From an uncultured Anaerolineales bacterium (GTDB lineage Bacteria; Chloroflexota; Anaerolineae; Anaerolineales; UBA6663): a DNA stretch of 64,000 nucleotides. A program made the position numbers and the translations under genes. Numbering within the stretch: position 1 is the first letter of the stretch; every line of letters starts with the position of its first letter. Shown here one piece after another: positions 26,259 to 33,891 of the stretch. The notes beneath the pieces were generated by a model. It had not been told where the DNA came from and did not search any database. It saw nothing but the letters and a program-made list of their open reading frames with translations. Location: the NCBI GenBank assembly GCA_937952305.1, contig CALFZO010000139.1:79012-143011 (forward strand). The letters are read 5' to 3'.

Positions 26259-26606
26259 CTAACGGCCGGCGGCAAGCACTGTCTGCGCTGTCTGCGGAAC
26301 GGTCGGTCCACGAAAGACTTGGCACTCCAGGCACGCGTTCCGCAGCGTGCCGTCGGCGGACCGCCAGTGCTGCCAGCAGGCGCTTTCCGGATGTTGGTAA
26401 GCCGGGCAGCCGGCGCGCTTCTCTTCAGGGCAGGCGCGCACCTGCCAGCACGGCGTGGCCGGCACGCGCTCCGCGAGGAGCCTGGCCTCAGCCTCGCGCT
26501 GCCAGCCCTGGTCCAGGCGCTTCAGCCACCAGACCAGCAACGCCAGCACGCCCACCGGCAGACCCAGCCGCAACGCCAGGCCAACCAGAATCGCTAGCAG
26601 TTCCAT
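26259..26606 (-). CDS. Membrane-anchored cysteine-rich protein with a two-CW-like domain
   Basis: The protein has 115 residues. An N-terminal TM helix (about 3-28) anchors a soluble domain with the spaced pattern PCWQVRACPEEK, GCPAY, ACWQHW and NACLECQVFRG. The paired Cys-Trp motifs resemble the family I recall as 'two-CW domain' proteins, which often neighbour redox or sensory genes; that name is from memory. The cysteines may bind zinc or an Fe-S centre. ATG 26606 has a GAGAGGTGG Shine-Dalgarno. It sits between the 35-residue membrane peptide and the cytochrome gene, so it belongs to the respiratory operon. Confidence 0.7.
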   Translation of the reverse strand: MELLAILVGLALRLGLPVGVLALLVWWLKRLDQGWQREAEARLLAERVPATPCWQVRACPEEKRAGCPAYQHPESACWQHWRSADGTLRNACLECQVFRGPTVPQTAQTVLAAGR

Positions 26607-26617
26607 CGGGCCACCTC

Positions 26618-26725
26618 TCATGCCAACAGCTTGCGAACCAGGCTGCTGAGCACAACCATCGCGGCCAGCGGCAGCGCCAGCCGCAGCACGATCATCGCCG
26701 TGACAACCGTGAACCCGTACAACAT
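26618..26725 (-). CDS. 35-residue single-pass membrane peptide
   Basis: A short ORF heads the respiratory operon. It begins MLYGFTVVTAMIVLRLALPL, continues with a second hydrophobic stretch and ends SSLVRKLLA, giving one or two tight TM helices with a basic C-terminus. A near-perfect Shine-Dalgarno (AAAGGAGG) sits at proper spacing before the ATG, which is the main evidence that it is translated. The two-CW gene starts 11 bp after its stop. Small hydrophobic subunits are common in quinone-linked complexes, so it may stabilise the NrfD complex. It is too short for family assignment. Confidence 0.6.
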   Translation of the reverse strand: MLYGFTVVTAMIVLRLALPLAAMVVLSSLVRKLLA

Positions 26726-26772
26726 GTCGGCCTCCTTTGCGCCGTCCGAGTGATCGGCACAGCATTACTGTA

Positions 26773-26801
26773 GGGCCCGGGTCCAGCCGCGTAAATCAGG
26801 C
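26773..26801 (-). promoter_or_regulatory. Possible promoter of the respiratory operon
   Basis: On the minus strand TTTACG and TACAGT are separated by 17 bp, ending about 45 bp upstream of the 35-residue ORF. GGGCCC and CCCGGG palindromic words lie in the spacer. The match is moderate. Confidence 0.35.
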
Positions 26802-26926
26802 GACCACCCCAACTTTTCGGCTGCGAGCCGGCGGCCTTCACCCCAGGACCCGGGCAAAGACCCCAGTCGCCACCGCGCCGAAGTGGGGCGGCGCCTGGAC
26901 CTGACTCCACAGCCGGCGGGCAACAA

Positions 26927-26961
26927 AACAGCCCACCCCCGCCGAACGGGGATGGGCTGTT
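26927..26961 (-). terminator. Intrinsic terminator of the TrmH-type methyltransferase gene
   Basis: A 15-bp stem with one mismatch (minus strand AACAGCCCATCCCCG with CGGGGGTGGGCTGTT) encloses a UUCGG-type loop and is followed by TTGTTG. It lies 40 bases after the stop codon at 27003. Confidence 0.7.
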
Positions 26962-27002
26962 CGCAGTAGCGCCGTGGGTGGCTTATCCGCCGCAGATGGG
27001 GG

Positions 27003-27803
27003 CTATGCCCCAGGACCGGCCGCCTTCATGGCGTACAACAAGACGCCGGTGGCCACGGCCAGATTGAGCGAGGTCACGCGCCCCTCCATCGGCAGCCGCA
27101 CCATCTCGTCGCAGGCCGCCTCCTGGTCCGCCGTCAGGCCCTCGCGCTCGCTGCCCATCATCAGCACGCACGGTTGTCGATAGCGCGCGGCGCGGTAATC
27201 GGTGGCGCCGCGTTCAGAGGTCCCGTACAGGCGGTAGCCCTGGGCGCGCGCCCACGCCCCGAACTCGGCGAAGGTGGCCGTGACGATGGGCTTCCAGAAC
27301 AGCGCGCCCAGGCTGGCGCGGACGGCGTTCGGGTGCGTGGGGTCGGCGCCGCCATCGAGCAGCAGCAAGCCGCTGGCGCCGACCGCGTCCAGGGTACGGA
27401 TAATGGTGCCGATGTTGCCGGGGTCCTGCGGGCTCACCAGCGCCACCAGCCACGGGTGTGTGCTCGGTGTCAACGCCGCCAGCGGCGCCGTGGCGCGGCG
27501 CACCACCGCCAGGATGCCCTGCGGGTTGTCCTTCTCGGCGATGGACCGGAACACGTCGGCGGCCAGCGCGTAACAGCGCCGGCCGAGGGCCGTCTGCTCG
27601 CGGATCACGTCTTGGGCGAAGCCGCTCTTCAGCAATTCCGGCGCATAACACAGGTACTCAATGGGCGCGCCGGCCGCGGCCGCCTCGCCGACCGGGCGGA
27701 TGCCTTCCACCACAAACAGGCCGGTCCCGTCGCGGGCCTTGCGCTGCTGCAGTTGGCGGGCCTGCTTGATGTGCGGGTTGCGGGGATTGGTGAGAGTCGT
27801 CAT
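27003..27803 (-). CDS. SpoU/TrmH family RNA 2'-O-ribose methyltransferase
   Basis: The protein has 266 residues. The N-terminal substrate-binding domain (about 1-105, starting NPHIKQARQLQQRK) matches the rRNA-binding part of TsnR/RlmB-like enzymes. The C-terminal SPOUT knot has motif 1 (PQDPGNIGTIIRTLDAVG), motif 2 (VLMMGSEREGL) and motif 3 (LPMEGRVTSLNLAVATG), which together bind SAM and form the catalytic dimer. The RNA target, probably 23S rRNA or a tRNA, cannot be told. A TACAAT element ends 11 bases before the ATG, so the leader is very short. Divergent from the 2-hydroxyacid dehydrogenase gene. Confidence 0.93.
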   Translation of the reverse strand: MTTLTNPRNPHIKQARQLQQRKARDGTGLFVVEGIRPVGEAAAAGAPIEYLCYAPELLKSGFAQDVIREQTALGRRCYALAADVFRSIAEKDNPQGILAVVRRATAPLAALTPSTHPWLVALVSPQDPGNIGTIIRTLDAVGASGLLLLDGGADPTHPNAVRASLGALFWKPIVTATFAEFGAWARAQGYRLYGTSERGATDYRAARYRQPCVLMMGSEREGLTADQEAACDEMVRLPMEGRVTSLNLAVATGVLLYAMKAAGPGA

Positions 27804-27814
27804 AGCTGCGGCCG

Positions 27815-27820
27815 ATTGTA
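27815..27820 (-). promoter_or_regulatory. -10 element for the TrmH-type gene
   Basis: TACAAT on the minus strand, 11 bases before the ATG at 27803. It directly abuts one copy of a 17-bp tandem repeat. The -35 region is not consensus. Confidence 0.45.
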
Positions 27821-27852
27821 CTACCGCGCGTGCGTTACTACCGCGCGCGTTG
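27819..27852. repeat. 17-bp tandem repeat between divergent promoters
   Basis: TACTACCGCGCG occurs at 27819-27830 and again at 27836-27847, each followed by a similar GCGT/CGTT tail. The copies lie between the -10 of the TrmH-type gene and the -35 of the dehydrogenase gene, where an operator would be expected. Confidence 0.55.
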
Positions 27853-27877
27853 ACGCCAGCCGGGATTGGGCTAAGAT
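27850..27877 (+). promoter_or_regulatory. Promoter of the 2-hydroxyacid dehydrogenase gene
   Basis: TTGACG (27850-27855) and TAAGAT (27872-27877) are 16 bp apart. The predicted leader to the ATG at 27920 is about 35 bases with a GAGG-type ribosome binding site. Confidence 0.5.
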
Positions 27878-27919
27878 GAACGCCACCCGATCACCGCCTG
27901 TCAGCCGAGCGAGGACCGC

Positions 27920-28891
27920 ATGCCTCTCCCCGTCCACTGCCTGGAAGAATTCGAGCCGGAGGTCCTGGCGCTGATGCGCGCGCAGTTGAGTGCGGACGTG
28001 CGCCTGACCACCGGGCCGCAACTGCCCGCCGGCACTGAATTAGTTGTGACCAGCGCGCTCACGCCGGCCCAGATCAGCGCTTGCCCGGCGCTGCGCACGG
28101 TGGTCATTCCGTTCACGGGCGTGCCCGAGCCCTTGCGCGCCGTGGTGGCCGAACACCCGCCGCTCAGCTTGCACAACAGCCGCTGGCCCACCCTCCCCAC
28201 CGCCGAGGGCGCGCTGACGCTGCTCCTGGCCGCCGCCAAATTCGTGCTGCCGGCCGACCGCGCCTTCCGTCAGCACAACTGGGAGATGCGCTATCAGCCC
28301 AGCCCGTCGATTTTGCTGGCCGGCCGGACCGTGCTGGTGTTGGGCTTCGGCGCCATCGGGCAGTTGGTGGGCCGGATGTGTCACGGCCTGGGTCTGCGCG
28401 TCATCGGCGTGCGGCGCCGGGCGGGCGGCTCCGTGGACTACCCGGCCGAGATCCACCCGGTCAGCGCTCTGCCCGCGCTGCTGCCGCGCGCCAACGTCTT
28501 GATCGTCACGCTGCCGTTGACGGCGGAGACGCGCGGGCTGGTGGGCGCGGCCGAACTGCGGGCGCTGGCCAAGCCGGCCTTCCTGGTCAACGTGGGGCGC
28601 GGCGCCGTGGTGCAGGAGGCCGCGCTCTACGAGGCGCTGCGCGACGGCACCCTCACCGCCGCCGGCCTGGACGTCTGGTACAACTACCCCACCGATGCGG
28701 CTTCACGCGCACACACGCCGCCGGCCCAGCATCCGTTTCATGAGCTCGACAACGTCGTGCTCAGCCCGCACCGCATCGACCTGGTGCGCGAGCACAACGC
28801 GCGCCTGGCCGCCGAGCTGGCCGACACCGTCAACACCGCGGCGCGCGGCGAGCCGCTCCCCAACCGTGTGGATCTGGCAGCCGGCTACTGA
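27920..28891 (+). CDS. D-2-hydroxyacid dehydrogenase family, NAD-binding
   Basis: The protein has 323 residues. The nucleotide-binding loop reads VLGFGAIGQLVGRM (GxGxxG), the later NVGRGAVVQEAALYEAL holds the family signature, and the catalytic histidine is probably in NVVLSPHRIDL. The family oxidises or reduces D-2-hydroxyacids, such as glycerate, lactate or phosphoglycerate, with NAD(P). The N-terminal domain is short and divergent, so the substrate is open. The gene is monocistronic as far as can be seen, with the MerR regulator promoter starting 43 bp after its stop. Confidence 0.88.
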   Translation: MPLPVHCLEEFEPEVLALMRAQLSADVRLTTGPQLPAGTELVVTSALTPAQISACPALRTVVIPFTGVPEPLRAVVAEHPPLSLHNSRWPTLPTAEGALTLLLAAAKFVLPADRAFRQHNWEMRYQPSPSILLAGRTVLVLGFGAIGQLVGRMCHGLGLRVIGVRRRAGGSVDYPAEIHPVSALPALLPRANVLIVTLPLTAETRGLVGAAELRALAKPAFLVNVGRGAVVQEAALYEALRDGTLTAAGLDVWYNYPTDAASRAHTPPAQHPFHELDNVVLSPHRIDLVREHNARLAAELADTVNTAARGEPLPNRVDLAAGY

Positions 28892-28933
28892 AAGGCCGCC
28901 GGCGGTCTTCGCCCTTTTCGGGCGGATGGGGGC

Positions 28934-28964
28934 TTGACTCTCGGGTAACCCGAGACCTTATCCT
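28934..28964 (+). promoter_or_regulatory. MerR-type promoter and operator (19-bp spacer)
   Basis: TTGACT (28934-28939) and TATCCT (28959-28964) are separated by 19 bp, the over-long spacer typical of MerR-activated promoters. A perfect inverted repeat, CTCGGGTAACCCGAG at 28940-28954, fills the spacer. This is the classic layout where MerR-family dimers untwist the DNA. The regulator encoded 65 bp downstream is the obvious ligand, so it is probably autoregulated. Confidence 0.85.
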
Positions 28965-29029
28965 GAGCGTGAAGCTTCGGGTTGGGCGCAGCCGGGCGCC
29001 CGGCCTTCACCCGCGGGACAACGTTTGCC

Positions 29030-29845
29030 ATGCTCCGGATCGGCGACTTTTCCAGACTCAGCCAGGTGTCCATCCAGACCCTGCGCCACTACGACGACCT
29101 CGGCCTGCTTAAGCCGGCGGAGGTGGACCGCTTCACGGGCTACCGCTACTACTCGGCCAGCCAGCTGCCGCGCCTCAACCGCATCCTGGCGCTCAAGGAC
29201 CTGGGTTTCTCGTTGGACCAGGTGGCGCGCCTGCTGGACGAGGGCGTCTCACCCGAGCAATTGCGCGGGATGCTGCGTCTGCGCCAGGCCGAGCAGCAAG
29301 CCCGCGTGGAAGAGGAGCGGGCGCGGCTGGCGCGGGTGGAGGCCCGGCTGAACCAGATTGAACAGGAGGGCCACATGCCTCACTCCGATATCGTGATCAA
29401 GACGGTCGCGCCGCTGCGCGTGGCCGCGGTGCGCGGGGTCATCCCCACTTACAGCCAGCAAGGCGGCCTGTGGAACGAACTCTATGCGTATCTCAGCCGC
29501 CAGCGCGCTCAGTTCGCCGGGTCATGCCTGACGCTGTACCACGACGAAGGCCACCAGGACCGGGACATCGACACCGAAGTCTGTCAACCGGTCAACGGCC
29601 CGGTGCCGGCTGGCGAGCACGTGCGGGTTTACGACCTGCCGGCCGCCACGGTGGCCAGCGTTGTCCATCACGGCCCCTACACTGCGCTGTCGCAGGTCTA
29701 TGATGCCCTGTTCCCGTGGATCGAGGCCAACGGCTATCGCTCCACCGGGGCGCCGCGCGAGATCTACCTGCAGACCAAGGGCGATGGCAACCAGAACGAC
29801 CCCGATTGCGTGACCGAGGTCCAGGTGCCGGTGGAGAGAGCCTGA
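29030..29845 (+). CDS. MerR family regulator with GyrI-like effector domain (BmrR/BltR type)
   Basis: The protein has 271 residues. Residues 1-70 are a MerR winged helix (RIGDFSRLSQVSIQTLRHYD, then YRYYSASQLPRLNRILALK). A coiled-coil helix follows at about 75-115, and residues 120-271 are a GyrI-like ligand domain with DLPAATVASVVHHGPY and the ending CVTEVQVPV. BmrR-type proteins bind hydrophobic cationic drugs and activate exporters. The start is ATG 29030, which gives the canonical MLRIGDFSRL. The promoter upstream carries a MerR operator. It is followed by a terminator, so downstream genes are separately transcribed. Confidence 0.92.
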   Translation: MLRIGDFSRLSQVSIQTLRHYDDLGLLKPAEVDRFTGYRYYSASQLPRLNRILALKDLGFSLDQVARLLDEGVSPEQLRGMLRLRQAEQQARVEEERARLARVEARLNQIEQEGHMPHSDIVIKTVAPLRVAAVRGVIPTYSQQGGLWNELYAYLSRQRAQFAGSCLTLYHDEGHQDRDIDTEVCQPVNGPVPAGEHVRVYDLPAATVASVVHHGPYTALSQVYDALFPWIEANGYRSTGAPREIYLQTKGDGNQNDPDCVTEVQVPVERA

Positions 29846-29881
29846 GGCGCCGTAAGCGCAAGCCGACCATTTTAGTGTGAG

Positions 29882-29916
29882 AAGGCGCCAGCCGGGCGAC
29901 GTCCGGCTGGCGCCTT
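29882..29916 (+). terminator. Intrinsic terminator after the MerR gene
   Basis: A 14-bp perfect stem (AAGGCGCCAGCCGG with CCGGCTGGCGCCTT) closes a seven-base loop and is followed by TGTCTATT. It is 36 bases after the stop. Confidence 0.75.
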
Positions 29917-30043
29917 TGTCTATTGCGATTTCTGTATGGGTTGGCGTCACGCCGGCCCCGGCTCCCACACTTCGCTCCGCTGCGGGGATCACAGTGCGAC
30001 AGACAGAGGACAGCGATCGGCGACCAGAATCACGCCAGCCGCG

Positions 30044-30072
30044 GTCAATCATGTCACAATCTGGCATATAGT
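30044..30072 (+). promoter_or_regulatory. Possible promoter of the small GyrI-like gene
   Basis: TATAGT at 30067-30072 is a good -10 element; GTCAAT at 30044-30049 is a weak -35 at 17-bp spacing. The downstream ATG has a CAGGAGGAT ribosome binding site. Confidence 0.4.
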
Positions 30073-30105
30073 AGTGTTAGGGTGAGGTCATTCAGGAGGA
30101 TCGCC

Positions 30106-30564
30106 ATGACAAACCCGTGTGAACTGCTCAACCGTCCCGCCCAACCCACGCTCGCCATCCGCACCCACAGCGCCGTCCAGGATCTGCCTCAGACCATGGG
30201 CCAGGCCCTCGGCGCCATCGCCCAGTACCTGGGGCAGCGGGGCGAGCATCCGGCCGGCCCGCCCTACGCCGCCTACTACAATATGGACATGCAGAACCTG
30301 GACGTGGAGATCGGGTTCCCGGTCGCCCACGCGCTGCCCGGCCAGGGGAACGTCCAGCCCAGCCAGATCCCGGGCGGACAGGCCGTGACCTGCCTGCACG
30401 TCGGCCCTTACGATCAGGTCGCCCGGGCCTACGAAGCGCTGGACCAATGGCTGAAAGCCAGCGGACGCGCGGCCACGGGCGTGGCTTACGAGCTGTACCT
30501 GAACGATCCGGCCCAGACGGCGCCGGAGTCCCTGCAGACACAGGTGCTGTTCCCGCTGAACTGA
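30106..30564 (+). CDS. Stand-alone GyrI-like small-molecule-binding protein
   Basis: The protein has 152 residues and is almost entirely a GyrI-like domain: RTHSAVQDLPQTMGQALG at the start, YYNMDMQNLDVEIGFPV in the middle, VTCLHVGPYDQVARAYEAL as the binding-site helix and LQTQVLFPL at the end. It has no DNA-binding domain. The fold binds hydrophobic small molecules, and stand-alone members may sequester toxic compounds. ATG 30106 has a strong CAGGAGGAT Shine-Dalgarno. It lies between a MerR-GyrI regulator and a WYL regulator, both with matching ligand themes. Confidence 0.85.
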   Translation: MTNPCELLNRPAQPTLAIRTHSAVQDLPQTMGQALGAIAQYLGQRGEHPAGPPYAAYYNMDMQNLDVEIGFPVAHALPGQGNVQPSQIPGGQAVTCLHVGPYDQVARAYEALDQWLKASGRAATGVAYELYLNDPAQTAPESLQTQVLFPLN

Positions 30565-30601
30565 GCGGGCTCATTCGCCGCCGCCCGGTGAGAAGCCGTC
30601 C

Positions 30602-31570
30602 GTGCCCAACACCGCCACCCGCCTGATCACGCTGATCCTGCTGCTGCAACGGCAGCCGAACCAGAAGGCCGCCGACCTGGCGCGGGCGCTGGGGGTGTCG
30701 GTGCGTTCCCTGCACCGCTACATGGCCATGCTCGACGAGATGGGCATCCCCATCTACTCGGAGCGCGGGCCGCAGGGCGGCTTCTCGCTGATGCGCGGCT
30801 ACAAGCTGCCGCCGCTGGTTTTCTCGCCGGAGGAGGCCGTGGCCGTGAGCCTGGGCACCGGCCTGGTCGGCGAGCTATGGGGCCAGCTCTACGCCGAGGC
30901 CGCGCGCGGCGCGCTGGCCAAGCTCGAGAACGTGCTGCCCGACGATCAGCGCGACGAGATCGCCTGGGCGCGGCGCGCGCTCATCACCACCGAACTGCAC
31001 CGGGCCGGGTTGGCCCAATACGCGCCGCTGCTGCCCGGCCTGCGCCAGGCCATTCACCAGCGCCGGCGGCTGCGCCTGGTCTACCAGAGCGCGAGCCAGA
31101 CCACGCCGGGGCCGCGCGACGTGGACCCGTATGCGCTGGCCTTCAGCCGCGGCTGGTGGTATCTGGTGGGCTTCTGCCACTGGCGCCAGGCCGTGCGCTC
31201 GTTCCGCATCGACCGCATCCACACGGCGACCCAGCTGGAGGCCCACTTCGAAGTCCCCGCCGACTTCGACGCCCGCCGCTTCCTCAACCTGGACGCGCTC
31301 AGCGCGCCCGTGCACGTGCGCCTGCGCTTTGCACCGGAGGTCGCCCACCTGGCGCTGAACAACCGCCCGGCCTGGGAGAGCGTAGAGACGCTGCCCGAGG
31401 GCGGCGTGCTGGCCGCCCTCGCTCTGCCCGATCTGATGTGGGCGGCCTCCTTCTCGCTGAGCTATGGGCCGGGTGTGACCGTCGAGGCGCCGGAGGCGCT
31501 GCGCCGCCTGGTGGCGGAGTGGGCGCGCGCCATCGCCCAACGCTATCCCGCCGCCGACCCGCCAAACTGA
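30602..31570 (+). CDS. WYL-domain transcriptional regulator (YafY/DeoR-like)
   Basis: The protein has 322 residues. An N-terminal HTH (about 1-60, with KAADLARALGVSVRSLHRYM) is followed by a central linker and a WYL domain (residues about 140-215, with SRGWWYLVGFCHWR and FRIDRI). The C-terminal WCX extension is present. WYL proteins bind nucleotides or other small ligands and act as repressors or activators. The start is GTG at 30602; the upstream site is a weak GTGAG. A GyrI-like gene follows 30 bp after its stop, a frequent pairing in this group. Confidence 0.9.
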   Translation: MPNTATRLITLILLLQRQPNQKAADLARALGVSVRSLHRYMAMLDEMGIPIYSERGPQGGFSLMRGYKLPPLVFSPEEAVAVSLGTGLVGELWGQLYAEAARGALAKLENVLPDDQRDEIAWARRALITTELHRAGLAQYAPLLPGLRQAIHQRRRLRLVYQSASQTTPGPRDVDPYALAFSRGWWYLVGFCHWRQAVRSFRIDRIHTATQLEAHFEVPADFDARRFLNLDALSAPVHVRLRFAPEVAHLALNNRPAWESVETLPEGGVLAALALPDLMWAASFSLSYGPGVTVEAPEALRRLVAEWARAIAQRYPAADPPN

Positions 31571-31600
31571 ACGGCCGGCCCGCGCCGGCCCGGAGACCCT

Positions 31601-32215
31601 ATGCCCAAACTGGATTACAAACGCGAGCAGCCGGACCTGTACACGGCCTCGGCCAAGAGGCCGGCGCTGGTGACGGTACCGGCCCTGAACTTCCTGATGA
31701 TCGACGGCCGCGGCGATCCCAACACCTCGGCCGAGTATCAAGCCGCGGTGGAGGCGTTGTTCGCCGTCGCCTATACGCTCAAGTTCGACGTCAAACGCCG
31801 GGCCGGCCTCGACTACGGCGTCCTGCCGCTGGAAGGCTTGTGGTGGGTGGACGATCTGCGCGACCTGGATGACCGGGCCCAGTGGCAGTGGACGATGATG
31901 ATCCGCCAGCCCGCGCCGGTGACCGCCGCGCTGGTGCGCGCCGCTGTGGCCGCGACTGCGGCCAAGAAGACGCTGAGCGCCCTGCCCGGCCTGCGCTTCG
32001 AGAAGTACACGGAAGGCCGCGCCGCCCAGGTGCTGCATAACGGGCCGTATTCGGCGGAGAAACCGACCATCACAGCGCTGCACGCCTTCATCCAGGCCGG
32101 CGGCTACCAACTGCGCGGCCGGCACCACGAGATCTACCTGAGCGACGCGCGCCGGACCGCGCCGGCCAAGCTCAAGACGATCCTGCGCCAGCCGGTGGAG
32201 AAAGCCGGGCGCTAG
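31601..32215 (+). CDS. GyrI-like domain protein (second stand-alone copy)
   Basis: The protein has 204 residues. PKLDYKREQPDLYTASAKRP at the start and VPALNFLMIDGRGDPN are typical of the GyrI-like family near WYL regulators. A later VLHNGPYSAEKPTI motif matches the ligand pocket, and the C-terminus ends with KTILRQPV. It probably binds the same kind of ligand as its neighbour regulator, but no reaction can be named. It follows the WYL regulator by 30 bp on the same strand and is likely in its operon. Confidence 0.82.
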   Translation: MPKLDYKREQPDLYTASAKRPALVTVPALNFLMIDGRGDPNTSAEYQAAVEALFAVAYTLKFDVKRRAGLDYGVLPLEGLWWVDDLRDLDDRAQWQWTMMIRQPAPVTAALVRAAVAATAAKKTLSALPGLRFEKYTEGRAAQVLHNGPYSAEKPTITALHAFIQAGGYQLRGRHHEIYLSDARRTAPAKLKTILRQPVEKAGR

Positions 32216-32276
32216 CACCGGCCCGCCGGGTCAGCACCGATCCTGCGTCCCGCCTCAACCAAACGGAGTTCCCGCC

Positions 32277-33332
32277 ATGAAAAAATGGCTGATCGTGCTC
32301 GCCGCGGCGCTGCTCGTCCTGAGCGCGGCCGCCGCCGGGCTGTGGTATTTCATGCAGCAACCGTTGTATCAACCGGGTCTGGTGCGCGCCGGCCGGAACC
32401 TGCGCGCGCCGCTCACGCCTCCCGTCCAGACCGGCGCCGCCGACTTCTGGCAGGTGGAGCCGGACGTCCAGCTCTACCACTTCACCAGCGGCACCGGCCG
32501 CCCGGTGCTGGTGGTGCACGGCGGGCCGGGCTTCCCGTCCACGCAGCCGTGGTCCGGCCTGGCGCCGCTGACTGACCGCTACCAGTTCAGCTACTACGAC
32601 CAGCGCGGCTGCGGCCGGTCCACGCGCCCGGTGGACGTGTTCACGTCGTCCAACACCTACGAAAACATGACGGCGCTCGACCAGGCCCTGGGCCTGGGCG
32701 CGCAGATCGCCGATATCGAGCGCATCCGCCAGATTCTGGGCGAAGACAAACTGATCCTGATCGGGCACTCGTTCGGCGGCTTCCTGGCCGCGCTCTACGC
32801 GGCCGAGTTCCCAGAGCACGTGGACGCGCTCATCCTGGTGGCGCCGGCCGAAGTGCTGGTGATGCCGCCGCCGTCGGGCGGACTCTTCGAGCAGGTGCGC
32901 GCGCGTCTGCCCGCCGAGCAGCAGGCCGAGTACGCGGCTTTCATCCAGCGCTATCTCGACTTCAGCACCTTGTTCAGCCGCAGCGAGGCCGAGTTGCAGA
33001 CGCTCAACGCCGAGTTCGGGCCGTACTATGCCGCCGCCCTCGGCGAGCCGCTGCCCGCGCAGGGCGCGTCCGGCGGCTGGATGGTGCAAGGCCTATACGT
33101 GAGCATGGGCCAGCGCCACGATTACCGCGCCGCGCTGGCGGACGTGACTGCGCCAACCCTGGTGCTCCACGGCGCCGACGACCTCCAGCCGGAAGCGGCC
33201 AGCCGCCTGTACGTAGACGCGCTGCCTAACGCGCGTCTGGCAGTCATCGGCCAGGCCGGCCACTTCCTGTTCGAGACCCAGCCCGAAGCCTTCGCGGCGG
33301 CGGTCGGCGCCTTCCTGGAAAGCGGGCGCTGA
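32277..33332 (+). CDS. Alpha/beta hydrolase, proline iminopeptidase-like, membrane-anchored
   Basis: The protein has 351 residues. A hydrophobic segment at residues 4-23 is a signal anchor with no clear cleavage site. The oxyanion loop HGGPGFP and the strand YYDQRGCGRST are typical of prolyl aminopeptidases. The nucleophile elbow is GHSFGG; acid and histidine are probably in HGADD and QAGHF. The cap region has the expected insertions. It should hydrolyse N-terminal proline-type peptides or small esters outside the membrane. It follows a GyrI-like gene by 61 bp and may be a separate unit. Confidence 0.88.
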   Translation: MKKWLIVLAAALLVLSAAAAGLWYFMQQPLYQPGLVRAGRNLRAPLTPPVQTGAADFWQVEPDVQLYHFTSGTGRPVLVVHGGPGFPSTQPWSGLAPLTDRYQFSYYDQRGCGRSTRPVDVFTSSNTYENMTALDQALGLGAQIADIERIRQILGEDKLILIGHSFGGFLAALYAAEFPEHVDALILVAPAEVLVMPPPSGGLFEQVRARLPAEQQAEYAAFIQRYLDFSTLFSRSEAELQTLNAEFGPYYAAALGEPLPAQGASGGWMVQGLYVSMGQRHDYRAALADVTAPTLVLHGADDLQPEAASRLYVDALPNARLAVIGQAGHFLFETQPEAFAAAVGAFLESGR

Positions 33333-33352
33333 CCGCGGGCAAATAACGGCGC

Positions 33353-33796
33353 TCAGGCCGCCGCGGCGGCCTCGGCCTCGGCCTGGAGCGGCTGGCTGAG
33401 GCGGCGCGCCCAGGGCGTCTCTGCCACCTCGCACAGGGCGCCGCTGGGCGAGTAGAACCGGCTGGTCACCTGGCCCCAGGGTTCCTGGCGGCGCGGTTGC
33501 AGGATGGGCCAGGCCTGGCCGGCCAATTCGCGCTCCGCGTCCGCCACGGTCTCCACTTCGAAGCCCACCGAGAAGCCGAGCGGCACCCGGTCCACGGCGT
33601 TGGCGTCGCCGAACACGGTCTCGGCGGCGGCGCGGCGCGCCCACAGGCCATAGTGCAGCGAGCCGGCCAGTTTGATCTGGGCGTACGGGCTGCCCGGCTC
33701 GAACTCGACCTCCAGGCCCAGGACCTCGCGGTAGAAACGGACGGCGGTCTCAACATCTTCGACAATTTCGGTCACGCTGGCCAGATGGCGGATCAT
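33353..33796 (-). CDS. VOC (glyoxalase/bleomycin-resistance) superfamily protein
   Basis: The protein has 147 residues. It starts MIRHLASVTEIVEDVETAVRF, the first beta-alpha unit of a VOC fold, and continues with FYREVLGLEVEFEPG; the second half has FYSPSGALCEVAE. VOC proteins bind a metal and act as lyases, dioxygenases or antibiotic-binding proteins. The first metal position appears to be a histidine (RHLAS) and the last a glutamate near the C-terminus. The ATG has an AGAGGAG Shine-Dalgarno. It is convergent with the hydrolase gene by 20 bp. Confidence 0.82.
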   Translation of the reverse strand: MIRHLASVTEIVEDVETAVRFYREVLGLEVEFEPGSPYAQIKLAGSLHYGLWARRAAAETVFGDANAVDRVPLGFSVGFEVETVADAERELAGQAWPILQPRRQEPWGQVTSRFYSPSGALCEVAETPWARRLSQPLQAEAEAAAAA

Positions 33797-33842
33797 GGGG
33801 TCTCCTCTGAATGGTTTGGTTAGGCAGAAGTGTAGCCGGCGC

Positions 33843-33865
33843 CTGTGACAGCCCTATGGCAACAG
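33843..33865. repeat. Direct repeat copy 1 flanking the SH3 gene
   Basis: A 23-base word beginning CTGTGACAGCCCTATGGC recurs almost unchanged at 34304-34326 in the same orientation, with one base different. The two copies bracket the SH3-domain gene. Confidence 0.6.
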
Positions 33866-33891
33866 CGTTGGCCTCGGATTTCGGCCTCGCC

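Noticed and set aside
26741..26830. FNR-type operator upstream of the respiratory operon
   Set aside because: No TTGAT-N4-ATCAA-like site was found; only a moderate sigma-70-like promoter is visible.
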